From the NCBI GenBank assembly GCA_022447525.1, contig JAKVBA010000028.1, positions 1-64,000 on the forward strand: a stretch of 64,000 nt of DNA, given 5' to 3'. This stretch comes from Gammaproteobacteria bacterium. Lineage in GTDB: Bacteria; Pseudomonadota; Gammaproteobacteria; Arenicellales; Arenicellaceae. A model generated the notes under the pieces. It saw only the letters and a list, made by a program, of their open reading frames with translations. It did not search any database and had not been told where the DNA came from. Positions 33,991 to 42,742 of this stretch are shown one piece after another; the stretch's first letter is position 1, and each line of letters begins with the position of its first letter. The translations under genes and the position numbers were made by a program.

Positions 33991-35346
33991 ATGGCCGCTA
34001 GAGGAGAATTCAGCTCGCGCATGGCGTTCGTGCTGGCTGCATCGGGTTCAGCCATTGGGCTCGGAAATATATGGGGTTTCCCTATTAAAGTTGCTTCAAA
34101 TGGAGGTGGAGCATTCGTATTTACTTATATCGTTCTGACGTTTTTGTTGGCATACCCAATATTGATGGCCGAGTTAGTGATCGGGCGACATGCAAAGTCG
34201 GACACGGTCAAATCGTTAGTCAAGATCAGTGAGGGTTCTAGCAAGCCACTCGCTTATCTTACTGGATACTGGGGAATACTCACCGCAAGTCTAATTTTGA
34301 GTTTCTACGCAATCGTAGCTGGCTGGATGATTGCTTTTGGCTTGGGTTCTGCTGGAGATTTGGTTGGTGCGAGCGGGTTTAGTGAATGGTTAACGTCATT
34401 TTCTCTGGAACGCAATTTACTGTTTGTTTGTCTTTTCTATCTACTTACTATTGGTATTGTGGCCAACGGAGTCGCTGCTGGTATAGAAAAATGGTCGACT
34501 AGGCTTATGCCCATGTTGATAATCTTAATTATTGCTCTGATAGCTTATATATCTACTCAAAATGGCGCAGCAGAAGGCTGGAGAGTCTACTTGACGCCAG
34601 AGTTTGACCGGGTGCTAAATCCAGACCTATTACTGAGTGCCCTGGGGCAAGCGTTCTTTTCTCTCTCGCTCGGAGTCGGAACCATGATGGTTTACGGAAG
34701 TTATATTAGTAAGTCTGAAAACCTACCAAGGTTAGGTGCCACGGTAGCACTTATGGATATTGGCATCGCATTTATGGCCGGCCTTTTAGTAATACCAGCT
34801 ATGTACGTCGCGCAAGCCAACGGTGTGACTATCTACAATGAGGCTGGCAAACTAATAGACAGTGATGGTTTAATTTTTACTGTCTTACCAGCGTTGTTCG
34901 ATACGATGGGTGGAGCTGGCATCATTGTATCTCTTTTATTTTTTACGTTGATGACCATTGCGGCCGTAACATCTTCAATATCAATGTTGGAAGTTCCTGT
35001 AGCTCATGCTCAAGAATCACATGATTTGCCGAGAAAAAAAGCCGCTTGGATCGTTGGTGTCATGATCTTACTGGTCAGTTTAATCATTGTTTTTAATTTT
35101 GGCGCTCTATTTGGATTTGTGATAGATCTAACCACAAAATACAGTGAGCCATTGATTGGGCTTTTATTCTGTATTTTCGCTGGCTGGGTTTGGCGCAGGG
35201 ATGCCTTATTGAAAGAGTTACAACAAGGCAATCCCACTATGGAAAACACACTTTTTTGGAAAATATGGCCAACTTATGTAAAGGTGGTGTGCCCGCTAAT
35301 TGTGTTCGCGGTTTTTATGCATAGTTTTGAGCTACTGAAGATCTAA
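33991..35346 (+). CDS. Sodium-dependent amino-acid transporter (NSS/SNF family)
   Basis: This 451-residue transporter of the neurotransmitter:sodium symporter family has about eleven membrane helices. Helix 1 has the unwound motif ASGSAIGLGNIWGFP (about residues 13-27) that binds Na+ and the amino acid, and helix 6 has QAFFSLSLGVGTMMVYGSYI. Bacterial relatives (LeuT, MhsT, TnaT, Tyt1) import hydrophobic and aromatic amino acids using Na+. The aminotransferase upstream suggests an aromatic substrate. The gene's 3' end overlaps that of the convergent DAHP synthase by 32 bases. Confidence 0.92.
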   Translation: MAARGEFSSRMAFVLAASGSAIGLGNIWGFPIKVASNGGGAFVFTYIVLTFLLAYPILMAELVIGRHAKSDTVKSLVKISEGSSKPLAYLTGYWGILTASLILSFYAIVAGWMIAFGLGSAGDLVGASGFSEWLTSFSLERNLLFVCLFYLLTIGIVANGVAAGIEKWSTRLMPMLIILIIALIAYISTQNGAAEGWRVYLTPEFDRVLNPDLLLSALGQAFFSLSLGVGTMMVYGSYISKSENLPRLGATVALMDIGIAFMAGLLVIPAMYVAQANGVTIYNEAGKLIDSDGLIFTVLPALFDTMGGAGIIVSLLFFTLMTIAAVTSSISMLEVPVAHAQESHDLPRKKAAWIVGVMILLVSLIIVFNFGALFGFVIDLTTKYSEPLIGLLFCIFAGWVWRRDALLKELQQGNPTMENTLFWKIWPTYVKVVCPLIVFAVFMHSFELLKI

Positions 35347-36388
35347 AACTCCGTAGTTTGTTGGCTAACTTAACGAGGGCTGTTTCAGTAGTTTCCCAAC
35401 TGATGCAGCCGTCGGTTATTGATTGTCCATAAACCAACTGTGATTTGTCCTTTGTTAGTTTCTGATTGCCGCCCAAAAGATGGCTTTCCAACATAACGCC
35501 GATTATGCTTTGATTGCCTTCAAGTATCTGCTGACAAATATTATCTAAAACCAGCGGCTGCAATTCTGGGTCTTTATAAGAGTTGGCATGACTGCAGTCA
35601 ACCATGATATTTTGGGGTAAACCTTGCTCTCTCAAAGCACGCTCAGTGAGCCTCACGTTGACCGAGTCGTAGTTCGGTTTACCTCCACCACCGCGAAGCA
35701 CTATGTGTGCGTATTTATTTCCAGATGAGTGCACGACGGATACTTTGCCTTCACCATCGATACCCAAAAAACTGTGGCCGCTACTCACGCTTTGTAGAGC
35801 ATTAATAGCTACGTCGAGTGAACCATCGGTTCCGTTCTTAAAACCGATTGGTGCCGATAGACCGCTGGCCATCTCTCGGTGCGTTTGGGATTCGGTAGTT
35901 CTAGCTCCTATTGCTGACCATGATATAAGGTCCTGCATATATTGTGGGGAGATTGGGTCTAATGCCTCGGTTGCGATGGGTAAACCCAGTTCGCTAATTT
36001 TAATCATCAGTTCTCGGCCTATTGTCATGCCTTTTTCAATCTGAAAACTGCCATCCAGATAAGGATCATTTATCAATCCTTTCCAACCCACCGTAGTTCT
36101 AGGTTTTTCGAAATAGACTCGCATAACAATGAATAGTTGATCAGCCACTGACGTAGAAAATTTAGCTAATCTCTGCGCATATTCGACGGCAGCTTTTGTG
36201 TCATGTACCGAGCAAGGTCCCGCTACGACCATTAGGCGTTTATCTTCTCGATCTAAGATTCGCCTGATTGTTTTCCTGGAGTCTTCAACGAGTGTTTGTA
36301 TCGGCGGTGTTGCGGGTATTCGAATTTTGAATTCGCTTGGAGTTACTAGTCTCTCAAGACTATTAATATTAGTATTTTCTAATGTCAT
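35315..36388 (-). CDS. DAHP synthase, class I, AroF-like
   Basis: 3-Deoxy-D-arabino-heptulosonate 7-phosphate synthase joins PEP and erythrose 4-phosphate, the first step to aromatic amino acids. The 357-residue protein has VVAGPCSVHD, MRVYFEKPRTTVGWKGLIND and IGARTTESQTHREMASGLS. The active-site stretch TEALDPISPQY and WSAIGARTTESQTHREMA resemble E. coli AroF, the tyrosine-sensitive isozyme, more than AroG; feedback type is inferred. Its end overlaps the transporter gene by 32 bases, so the two transcripts would be antisense there. A second isozyme lies at 45.2 kb. Confidence 0.93.
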   Translation of the reverse strand: MTLENTNINSLERLVTPSEFKIRIPATPPIQTLVEDSRKTIRRILDREDKRLMVVAGPCSVHDTKAAVEYAQRLAKFSTSVADQLFIVMRVYFEKPRTTVGWKGLINDPYLDGSFQIEKGMTIGRELMIKISELGLPIATEALDPISPQYMQDLISWSAIGARTTESQTHREMASGLSAPIGFKNGTDGSLDVAINALQSVSSGHSFLGIDGEGKVSVVHSSGNKYAHIVLRGGGGKPNYDSVNVRLTERALREQGLPQNIMVDCSHANSYKDPELQPLVLDNICQQILEGNQSIIGVMLESHLLGGNQKLTKDKSQLVYGQSITDGCISWETTETALVKLANKLRSFRSSVAQNYA

Positions 36389-36555
36389 AAAGGCTACTAC
36401 TTTATATCGTTCTTCCTAGTGTTGTCGGCAATTTAACCACAGAAGCACGGCATTACCTATGAAAGCTGCCAGTATTTGGCCAAGATCGACGAAAAATAAT
36501 AGTATACGAAACGCATCATTGGAGCTATGACTTGATTGGCGCCACTAGCCTAAAA

Positions 36556-37107
36556 CTAACCTGGCTTTTCAACCGGCAACTTTTGTCCAATTTGTACTAA
36601 TATTGTAAGCGATATTGCCCAAGCAATAGCCAAACCTATGGACACCGTAGTGACGCTCTCGGTATAGACAACAGCGCCGAGTTTGATTCCCGCAAAATAG
36701 GTAATTGGAGCGGCAATAGCTCCAGTCAAAGCTGGTAACAGAGGATGCGCGATTAACCATTTCAATGAGTGGTTCACCGTTAACGCGAATCCTACCCAAA
36801 GAACAACGATCCAGGCGGGAGCGAAGCTATTGAAAGGCCGTTTATCAGCAAAATCCATGTATCCTGCTTTGACCCAGATTGTATCGACTATGATACCGAG
36901 AACGATGCTAGCGATTACGAGCTTAAGATCGTTGGGGTGTCGATTCTTAGGGTGTAGTTGGTAAGCTGCAAGTAAAGCAACACTGGTTATCGCTGGCCAC
37001 AGAAGTTGCTTAGCACTCCCGGCAACGCATGCTATCCAAACCCCGTTAAACAGCATAGCGTTTATGAGGATGTTCAGTTTGAACATACTTTTGATCAGAT
37101 CAATCAT
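36556..37107 (-). CDS. DUF2878 membrane protein
   Basis: This 183-residue, very hydrophobic protein has about five membrane helices and matches the DUF2878 pattern: ILINAMLFNGVWIACVAG near the N-terminus, GIIVDTIWVKAGYMDF mid-protein and PAWIVVLWVGFALTVNHSL. DUF2878 genes often accompany lipid-modification clusters, but none is seen here. The function is unknown. It is followed by the DAHP synthase gene on the same strand with a 167-base gap. The 290-base region before it, up to the MltD start, holds its promoter. Confidence 0.8.
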   Translation of the reverse strand: MIDLIKSMFKLNILINAMLFNGVWIACVAGSAKQLLWPAITSVALLAAYQLHPKNRHPNDLKLVIASIVLGIIVDTIWVKAGYMDFADKRPFNSFAPAWIVVLWVGFALTVNHSLKWLIAHPLLPALTGAIAAPITYFAGIKLGAVVYTESVTTVSIGLAIAWAISLTILVQIGQKLPVEKPG

Positions 37108-37386
37108 TCCTTACACTTCGCTTGTATTGTTTTGAAGAGTCTATACTTATCGTGGCTTAGATATGTGAAGAGAAAAAACATAATTTGGCTCTCGATAGAG
37201 CATTAAAATGTTGTCAATATTTACCCACCGACCGTTGATGACTAGTTATTATTACCAATACAGAAGATTTGTTTTGTTCCCTTGTATCAAGGTTAATTGA
37301 GCTAGGATAAAAAGTCCAAATTCAGCATGAGAATTAGGGAGCATACTATTACCTTACGGTTGAACGAGGTTTCGTTCGTAGTTTGC

Positions 37387-37392
37387 GAGGAG
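37387..37392 (+). promoter_or_regulatory. Ribosome-binding site fixing a TTG start for the MltD-like gene
   Basis: GAGGAG at 37387-37392 is followed by eight bases and the TTG at 37401. The only ATG in the frame, at 37416, has no comparable site, and a TTG at 37383 would place this element inside the coding sequence. The evidence therefore favours 37401. Confidence 0.65.
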
Positions 37393-37400
37393 CATTTAAG

Positions 37401-39221
37401 TTGACTACCAAATTGATGACTAGGAAAAGAATTCATTTGCTGTTGGCGTTTTTTCTTAATGCTCTTGTGTCAGAGGCATCTTTAGCAAAGTTGGTAAAAC
37501 CCGTTGCCGACTATGAGTTGGATTGCAATACTACTTTCTATTGTCCGGAATCTTTAAAACCAAGAGTTGCTTTTTGGGTTGAGGTGTTTAGCCGCTGGGA
37601 TACCAATACGGCGATTATGCACGATAAAGATTTTCCACACAGGGTTTACTCCACTGTAAAACGTAAAGAGGGCTGTCGCCGAAGCAAAAAGGGAGGCAGT
37701 GTTGATCGTGAACGAAAGCGCCTAGAGCGGGTTTTGACTTCTATTGCAAAAAAGAGGAGAGCCGATAGACCCCTTAATCGATCCGAAACAGAACTGAATT
37801 CGCTATTTGTAAAAGAGCCAATCGCCTCAATAGAACGTGCTGCTGAACGAGTTCGCTGTCAATCAGGTAATAAAGATCGTATGCGTAAGGCTCTGACTCA
37901 TTTCATGGCCTACCGACCCACCATTTTAGATGCATTAGAAAAGCAGAGTTTGACACCAGAACTGCAGTATTTGCCATTTGTTGAATCGGCCTTTAATCCA
38001 GAGGCGCTATCTCATGTTGGGGCGGCTGGGCTATGGCAAATAATGCCCAGCACAGGTAGAACCTTGGGTTTAACAGTAAATCAAAAAGTGGACGAGCGAT
38101 ACGACCCAGTATTAGCCACCCATGCGGCGGCGAAATATTTTCGTAATAGCGTAGATAACCTTTCCGAAACTGCGTTCGAAAATGGTTTCACCGTTGTAAA
38201 CAGAGATTTAAATCCATTCGTAATCACTTCCTATAATTACGGTGTGAAAGGAATGGAGAGGGCCATTAAGCAAGTTGGACTTGATTACGAGCGCCTTCTC
38301 ACCGAGTACAAATCGCCTAGCTTTCAGACCGCGGTTAAAAACTTCTATGCAAGCTTCTTGGCAGCCAGGCATGTCGCAAAGAATTCCGCAAGATTTTTTG
38401 GAGTGATAGAGCATGACCCATCGGTAAACTTTTCCTCGCATAACACCGTAAAACTAGATCGAGCCACATCGGCCCGTAGGATCTCCAAAACATTGAGTAT
38501 AAGAATCGAACAGCTTAAAAAGCTCAACCCGGCTTTAAAAAGTATAATTTGGCGTCACAAAGGTCTAATTCCTGGCGGGTATGTCCTGAAATTACCTTAT
38601 CGGGCATCGGGGTGGTCGTCTGCAATGGCTCGAGTATATTCATTGCCAGCCGAGCGAGAGAAACCTGGTTTTATATGGCACCGAGTGAGAAGAGGTCAAA
38701 CCGCATGTGGGATTGCAGAGAAATACAGAGCGTCGTGTCGTGCACTCATAAAAATGAATCGCTTGAATAGTAAAGGGACTATTTATGTTGGTAGACGAAT
38801 TAAGGTACCGAGTAAAAACGGTGGGATACACGTTGACAACGCAAATAAAAACAATAGAACGACGCCTGTATTGGCTGGGTTAGAGAGTTCCACATCCAGT
38901 CCGTCTGCGGTCGAGTCGATGACAAGGTACAAGGTTAAGTTAGGTGATACGGCTTGCTCGATTGCATATCGTTTTGGAATGCGCTGTAATGAGCTTCTCG
39001 CGCTGAATGGATTAACACGAAATAGCGTGATTAAGGTAGGTCAGAGATTGACGGTAACGAATAGCAATAGCTGGCACGTTGTTCGCAAAGGTCAAACAGC
39101 CTGTGGCATCGCCGAAAGTTATCGAGTTCGTTGTGGTTCTTTGCTAGACGCAAATCGCTTACGCCGATCCGACACCATTCGAGTGGGGCAACGTTTGCGC
39201 ATTCCTAGTTTGCGGTACTAG
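37401..39221 (+). CDS. mltD: MltD-like lytic transglycosylase with cysteine-bearing LysM repeats
   Basis: This enzyme cleaves peptidoglycan glycan strands. From the TTG at 37401 it has 606 residues: a signal peptide (about 1-30), a basic region, a Slt-type lysozyme-like domain with catalytic Glu195 (YLPFVESAFNP) and GAAGLWQIMPSTGR, a weak LysM-like part at about 355-400, then three LysM repeats near 426-471, 511-553 and 558-603. Each of the last three carries TAC..IA and a second Cys exactly ten residues later (436/446, 519/529, 568/578). E. coli MltD has two LysM domains without such pairs. It lies alone, with non-coding DNA on both sides. Confidence 0.9.
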   Translation: MTTKLMTRKRIHLLLAFFLNALVSEASLAKLVKPVADYELDCNTTFYCPESLKPRVAFWVEVFSRWDTNTAIMHDKDFPHRVYSTVKRKEGCRRSKKGGSVDRERKRLERVLTSIAKKRRADRPLNRSETELNSLFVKEPIASIERAAERVRCQSGNKDRMRKALTHFMAYRPTILDALEKQSLTPELQYLPFVESAFNPEALSHVGAAGLWQIMPSTGRTLGLTVNQKVDERYDPVLATHAAAKYFRNSVDNLSETAFENGFTVVNRDLNPFVITSYNYGVKGMERAIKQVGLDYERLLTEYKSPSFQTAVKNFYASFLAARHVAKNSARFFGVIEHDPSVNFSSHNTVKLDRATSARRISKTLSIRIEQLKKLNPALKSIIWRHKGLIPGGYVLKLPYRASGWSSAMARVYSLPAEREKPGFIWHRVRRGQTACGIAEKYRASCRALIKMNRLNSKGTIYVGRRIKVPSKNGGIHVDNANKNNRTTPVLAGLESSTSSPSAVESMTRYKVKLGDTACSIAYRFGMRCNELLALNGLTRNSVIKVGQRLTVTNSNSWHVVRKGQTACGIAESYRVRCGSLLDANRLRRSDTIRVGQRLRIPSLRY

Positions 39222-39470
39222 TCACAAAAACCGGCATTCGAGGGCGTTAATGCACGCAAAGTCAGTGCGCTAATACCTATTACCAGATAAATAGTCGTAT
39301 TAAAATATCGGCCATTGGGGTTTTGAGGACGCTGTAAAACCCTTAAAACCCTGTAAAAGGTTAATTAGATGGAATACATACCAGGGGGCTGCTTTTTGAG
39401 TCATGCAATGTAGGACAGTCAAGAGATATTGCAAGCCTCTTATTTACTCAGCTCAATAATACGGTAGGTT

Positions 39471-39860
39471 TTAACGATCTTTGTAAATTCGAATTGCTTG
39501 GTTGAACTTGTCAGCAACCTTTTGTTCAACTTCTATCGATTCGTCACTGAGTTTCTGAATAGCTACCTTTCTCTCCTCATAGTCATCCGCCGTTGTATCA
39601 AGATTTTTTTCGACTTGATACAGGCACTCCCTGTAATTCGCGAGTTGATCCTGATAAAGGGCTATACGTTCTTTGGCATCAATGAGTTCATCTTTTGTTG
39701 CAATGTTTCCATCAGGAATGATCGGCATTCGTTTAGAATACGTACAAAATTTACTCCCCTGTTCATCATTAACAGCTGGTTGCTGTGCAAATGATGAAAG
39801 CGTGAGAATGGCGCTTATTAAAGCTACTGATAGAACTGTTTTGTTAGCTTTTCTACTCAT
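39471..39860 (-). CDS. Small exported coiled-coil protein, unrecognised
   Basis: The 129-residue protein has a Sec signal peptide (MSRKANKTVLSVALISAILT, cleavage near SSFAQ at about 25). The mature part is acidic and mostly helical, with a likely coiled coil from residue 55 to the end. Two cysteines at 39 and 79 could pair. I do not recognise a family; similar short signal-peptide plus helix proteins occur in many gammaproteobacteria. It precedes no obvious partner and lies downstream of cytochrome c4 on the same strand with a terminator between them. Confidence 0.7.
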   Translation of the reverse strand: MSRKANKTVLSVALISAILTLSSFAQQPAVNDEQGSKFCTYSKRMPIIPDGNIATKDELIDAKERIALYQDQLANYRECLYQVEKNLDTTADDYEERKVAIQKLSDESIEVEQKVADKFNQAIRIYKDR

Positions 39861-40003
39861 AAATTGGTGTTTAATCGTTTTTTAATTCTAATTTGACACT
39901 GATTCTAACACTGAATCTTTGAATTACTTCTGCCTAAGCGGAAATTAATCAAATATTAAGATCTATAGAGTGTATTGACGAGGTTGAAGTTTTCCACTAA
40001 TAA

Positions 40004-40029
40004 AAAAGCCGCCTAGAAAGGCGGCTTTT
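40004..40029 (-). terminator. Rho-independent terminator after cytochrome c4
   Basis: GCCGCCT (40008-40014) pairs with AGGCGGC (40019-40025) around AGAA, flanked by A and T tracts. Read on the minus strand the stem is followed by six T residues, so it terminates the cytochrome gene, whose stop lies about 20 bases upstream. The A/T flanks also make it usable in the other direction. Confidence 0.9.
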
Positions 40030-40049
40030 AGTACTTGCTGGGTCTTTCT

Positions 40050-40703
40050 TTACTTAAAGATTTCTGCTTGAGGGGCTGATAATCCGCCTTGCTGAGAAGC
40101 AAAGTAAGCAGACAAGGCCTTGATATCTTCGATAGTAAGGTTTGCCGACTGGCCCGACATGATTATGTTTTGACGCTCTCCTGAGCGATATTCTTTTAAC
40201 GAATGCGTAAGGTAACTGGCGTATTGACCAGCCAGTTTTGGGAATGTTGGCGAGGGTCCATCGCCTGTTTTTCCATGACAAGCAGCACATGGTGCCGCTT
40301 TCTTTTCACCTTCAGCGATTAGCTCAGCTGACGCCGCGCCGGGTCGTGAGTTGCCATCCATTTTTGAGAAAAATGCAGCGATGTCTTCCATATCCTGATC
40401 GCTTAAGCTGGCCGCTTGAGCACGCATTGTTGGATGTGGGCGAGTTTTATCTTTGTATGCTTTAAGAGCAGCAACGATATATTCAGCGTGTTGCCCACCG
40501 ATCATAGGAACTTCGAAAACGGGGCTAGGATTTCTTAAACCAGGAGCGCCGTGGCAGCCTAGGCAGGTTTGACCAAGTTGGCTGCCTCTAACTGCGTCGC
40601 CTGCCATTGTTTTACTGACAGGTGCCATTAGAGCGATAAGTGATGTGGCAAGAGCTATTAATGCCGTTGCTCTGCGCGTAGTGTTGCTGCTCATTTTCAA
40701 CAT
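40050..40703 (-). CDS. Dihaem cytochrome c4-type protein
   Basis: The 217-residue periplasmic cytochrome has a signal peptide (about 1-34, ending KTMAG) and two haem c sites: Cys47-Leu-Gly-Cys50-His51 and Cys139-Ala-Ala-Cys142-His143. Distal methionines are likely in PTMRAQAASLSDQDM and NIIMSGQSANLT. The paired half-repeat structure is the c4 layout; such proteins shuttle electrons to terminal oxidases such as cbb3. A strong terminator follows. Its promoter lies in the 411-base gap shared divergently with ppx. Confidence 0.93.
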   Translation of the reverse strand: MLKMSSNTTRRATALIALATSLIALMAPVSKTMAGDAVRGSQLGQTCLGCHGAPGLRNPSPVFEVPMIGGQHAEYIVAALKAYKDKTRPHPTMRAQAASLSDQDMEDIAAFFSKMDGNSRPGAASAELIAEGEKKAAPCAACHGKTGDGPSPTFPKLAGQYASYLTHSLKEYRSGERQNIIMSGQSANLTIEDIKALSAYFASQQGGLSAPQAEIFK

Positions 40704-41114
40704 ATCTTCTTTTTTGACTGATGGTTTAGTGACTTTTTGTGAACACGCCTGCAGGGTTTAGCTGTCATGCGCGTTCCATTCAGGTTAGACATTATACTCC
40801 TAAGCAAAGGGAGAGTAACTAATATAATCCGAAGATCTTAAACCTAAAATTCTAGCGCGACTTTAAGGAAGGTTGATAATAAACACAAGCGCTTTCGCTA
40901 TAAATTTTCGCCCTAAACACCGATATTCTGTGTTGAGTATGTCAATTTAGCGGTCGAAGTGTCACAAGGGCAAAACTTAGTTACAATTACCTCACTGAAG
41001 AAAAAACAGATTGACCTTTCTCAATGGCACTAAATAGCAACAATCTCACTGGTTTGTTTAGATGTTCTTTCCGTTTGTGTGAACCTCTAAATATCTTTTC
41101 GCAAGGGTGTGGCA
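40704..41114. other. Divergent intergenic region between cytochrome c4 and ppx
   Basis: This 411-base stretch has no supported gene. It must hold promoters for both divergent genes. I looked for a Pho box before ppx; only isolated TGTCA-like half-sites (around 40938 and 40958) with wrong spacing are present, so I do not call one. No strong hairpin was seen. Confidence 0.6.
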
Positions 41115-42635
41115 ATGAATAATGCGTCACAAAATCTACTCGGGGTGTTACCCGAAGAATGTTTTGCCGCAGTGGATTTGGGATCAAATTCATTTCATAT
41201 GGTGATATCTCAATATAAAAACGGCCAGTTTAATGTTGTCGACAGGCATAGAGAGGTCGTTAGGCTCGCGGCGGGTTTGGATCGAAATAATAAACTGAGT
41301 GATGAAGTTGCCGATCGTGCTTTGAGGTGTCTGACTGAATTCGGGCAGTTGCTGAGAAACTTACCAAAGGAAAATATACGCGCTGTAGGCACTAATGCTC
41401 TTCGCCGCCTGAAGGATAAGAATCGTTTTCTGAGTCGTGCAGAGAAGTCTTTGGGTCACAATATAGAAATTATCGCTGGGCGCGAAGAGGCCAGACTTAT
41501 TTATCTAGGCGTGTCCAAATGGTCGGCGGCTGGAGACGAGTCGCGTTTGGTCATAGATATCGGTGGTGGCAGTACCGAAATCATCGCTGGCAAAGGAATT
41601 GAATCGACCGTCAGAGAGAGTTTGGAAGTTGGCTGCGTTACCTTATCAAGTCAGTTTTTCAGTGACGGTGTGTTGAGTCGAGAGCGCTTCGATAAGGCAA
41701 TTTTAGCAGCAGAGTTGGCGATTCAGCCAGTAGTAGAGCAGTTTCGATTACAGGGTTGGAATCGAGTTATTGGATGTTCTGGCACGATGAAGTCCATTGC
41801 TTCCACAATGCTAAGTGGTGGTTGGTCTAAAGACGGAATGCACAAAGATGGCTTACAAAAGCTTGTGGAGGCCGCAGTAAAGGCTGGTCATATTAATCAG
41901 TTGCAATTATTTGGACTGTCGAAGGATCGAGGGCCGGTATTTGCCGGTGGGCTTGCAATCATCTGTGCGTTATTTGAGCTTTTCGATATCGAGGAAATGT
42001 CGGTGTCAGATATCGCTCTTCGTGAGGGTGTTCTCTATGATTTGGTCGGGCGGAGTTCCCCTGAAGACATAAGAACGAGTACGGTTAATGCTATGCAGGT
42101 GCAATGGTCTGTTGATACTCAGCAGGCCGAAATGGTCAAAAATACAGCGCTAAAATTTTATCATGATGTTAGTGCGGATTGGGACATACAAAATACGTGG
42201 TATGAACTGCTGCTAACTTGGGCAAGTAAGTTGCATGAAATAGGCTTGGGGATTAGCCATGACAGATACCATAAACACGGTGCCTACATAGCAGCTAATG
42301 GTGACATGGCTGGTTTTGCCCGTCGAGACCAACTCGTGCTTGCGGCTCTTATCGCAGGACATCGAAGAAAGTTTCCTTTGGCGACTTTTGAAGCATTGCC
42401 GTCTCGCGTTGTAACACCCGCCAAACGAATTTCGGTATTGTTACGATTGGCTGTCTTGCTCAATCGTGGCAGAGTAGAGGCGAGTCATGATTCGACTGAA
42501 ATATCGGTAAATGGCAACGAAGTAGTAATTGATTTCGCTGAGGGGTGGCGGCAAAACCACCCTCTCACCATAGCTGATTTGAAGCAGGAGCAAGCTTGGT
42601 TGAAGTCTATCGGACTAAAGCTCAGAATTTCTTAG
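41115..42635 (+). CDS. ppx: Exopolyphosphatase / GppA-family phosphatase
   Basis: Ppx removes terminal phosphates from long polyphosphate; GppA, its relative, hydrolyses pppGpp. I use the ATG at 41115, preceded by AAGGG at the proper distance, giving 506 residues; a GTG at 41109 would add two. The ASKHA-fold motifs AVDLGSNSFHMVIS, IIAGREEARLIYLGV and VIDIGGGSTEII are intact, and the C-terminal helical HD-like part is full length, which favours Ppx over the shorter GppA forms. It converges with ppk at 42743, pairing synthesis and breakdown. Confidence 0.92.
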   Translation: MNNASQNLLGVLPEECFAAVDLGSNSFHMVISQYKNGQFNVVDRHREVVRLAAGLDRNNKLSDEVADRALRCLTEFGQLLRNLPKENIRAVGTNALRRLKDKNRFLSRAEKSLGHNIEIIAGREEARLIYLGVSKWSAAGDESRLVIDIGGGSTEIIAGKGIESTVRESLEVGCVTLSSQFFSDGVLSRERFDKAILAAELAIQPVVEQFRLQGWNRVIGCSGTMKSIASTMLSGGWSKDGMHKDGLQKLVEAAVKAGHINQLQLFGLSKDRGPVFAGGLAIICALFELFDIEEMSVSDIALREGVLYDLVGRSSPEDIRTSTVNAMQVQWSVDTQQAEMVKNTALKFYHDVSADWDIQNTWYELLLTWASKLHEIGLGISHDRYHKHGAYIAANGDMAGFARRDQLVLAALIAGHRRKFPLATFEALPSRVVTPAKRISVLLRLAVLLNRGRVEASHDSTEISVNGNEVVIDFAEGWRQNHPLTIADLKQEQAWLKSIGLKLRIS

Positions 42636-42742
42636 CATAGACAAGCATTCTTATCAGTGCAGTATTCTGTTGATCGGCAACAATAGTATTTTGTTTTTAA
42701 ATTTGCAGGGGTTACCATTAGTGATCTGAATATGTGTAGGAA

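Noticed and set aside
40930-40970. Pho box upstream of ppx
   Set aside because: Two TGTCA-like half-sites are about 20 bases apart rather than 11, and the intervening sequence does not match a Pho box.
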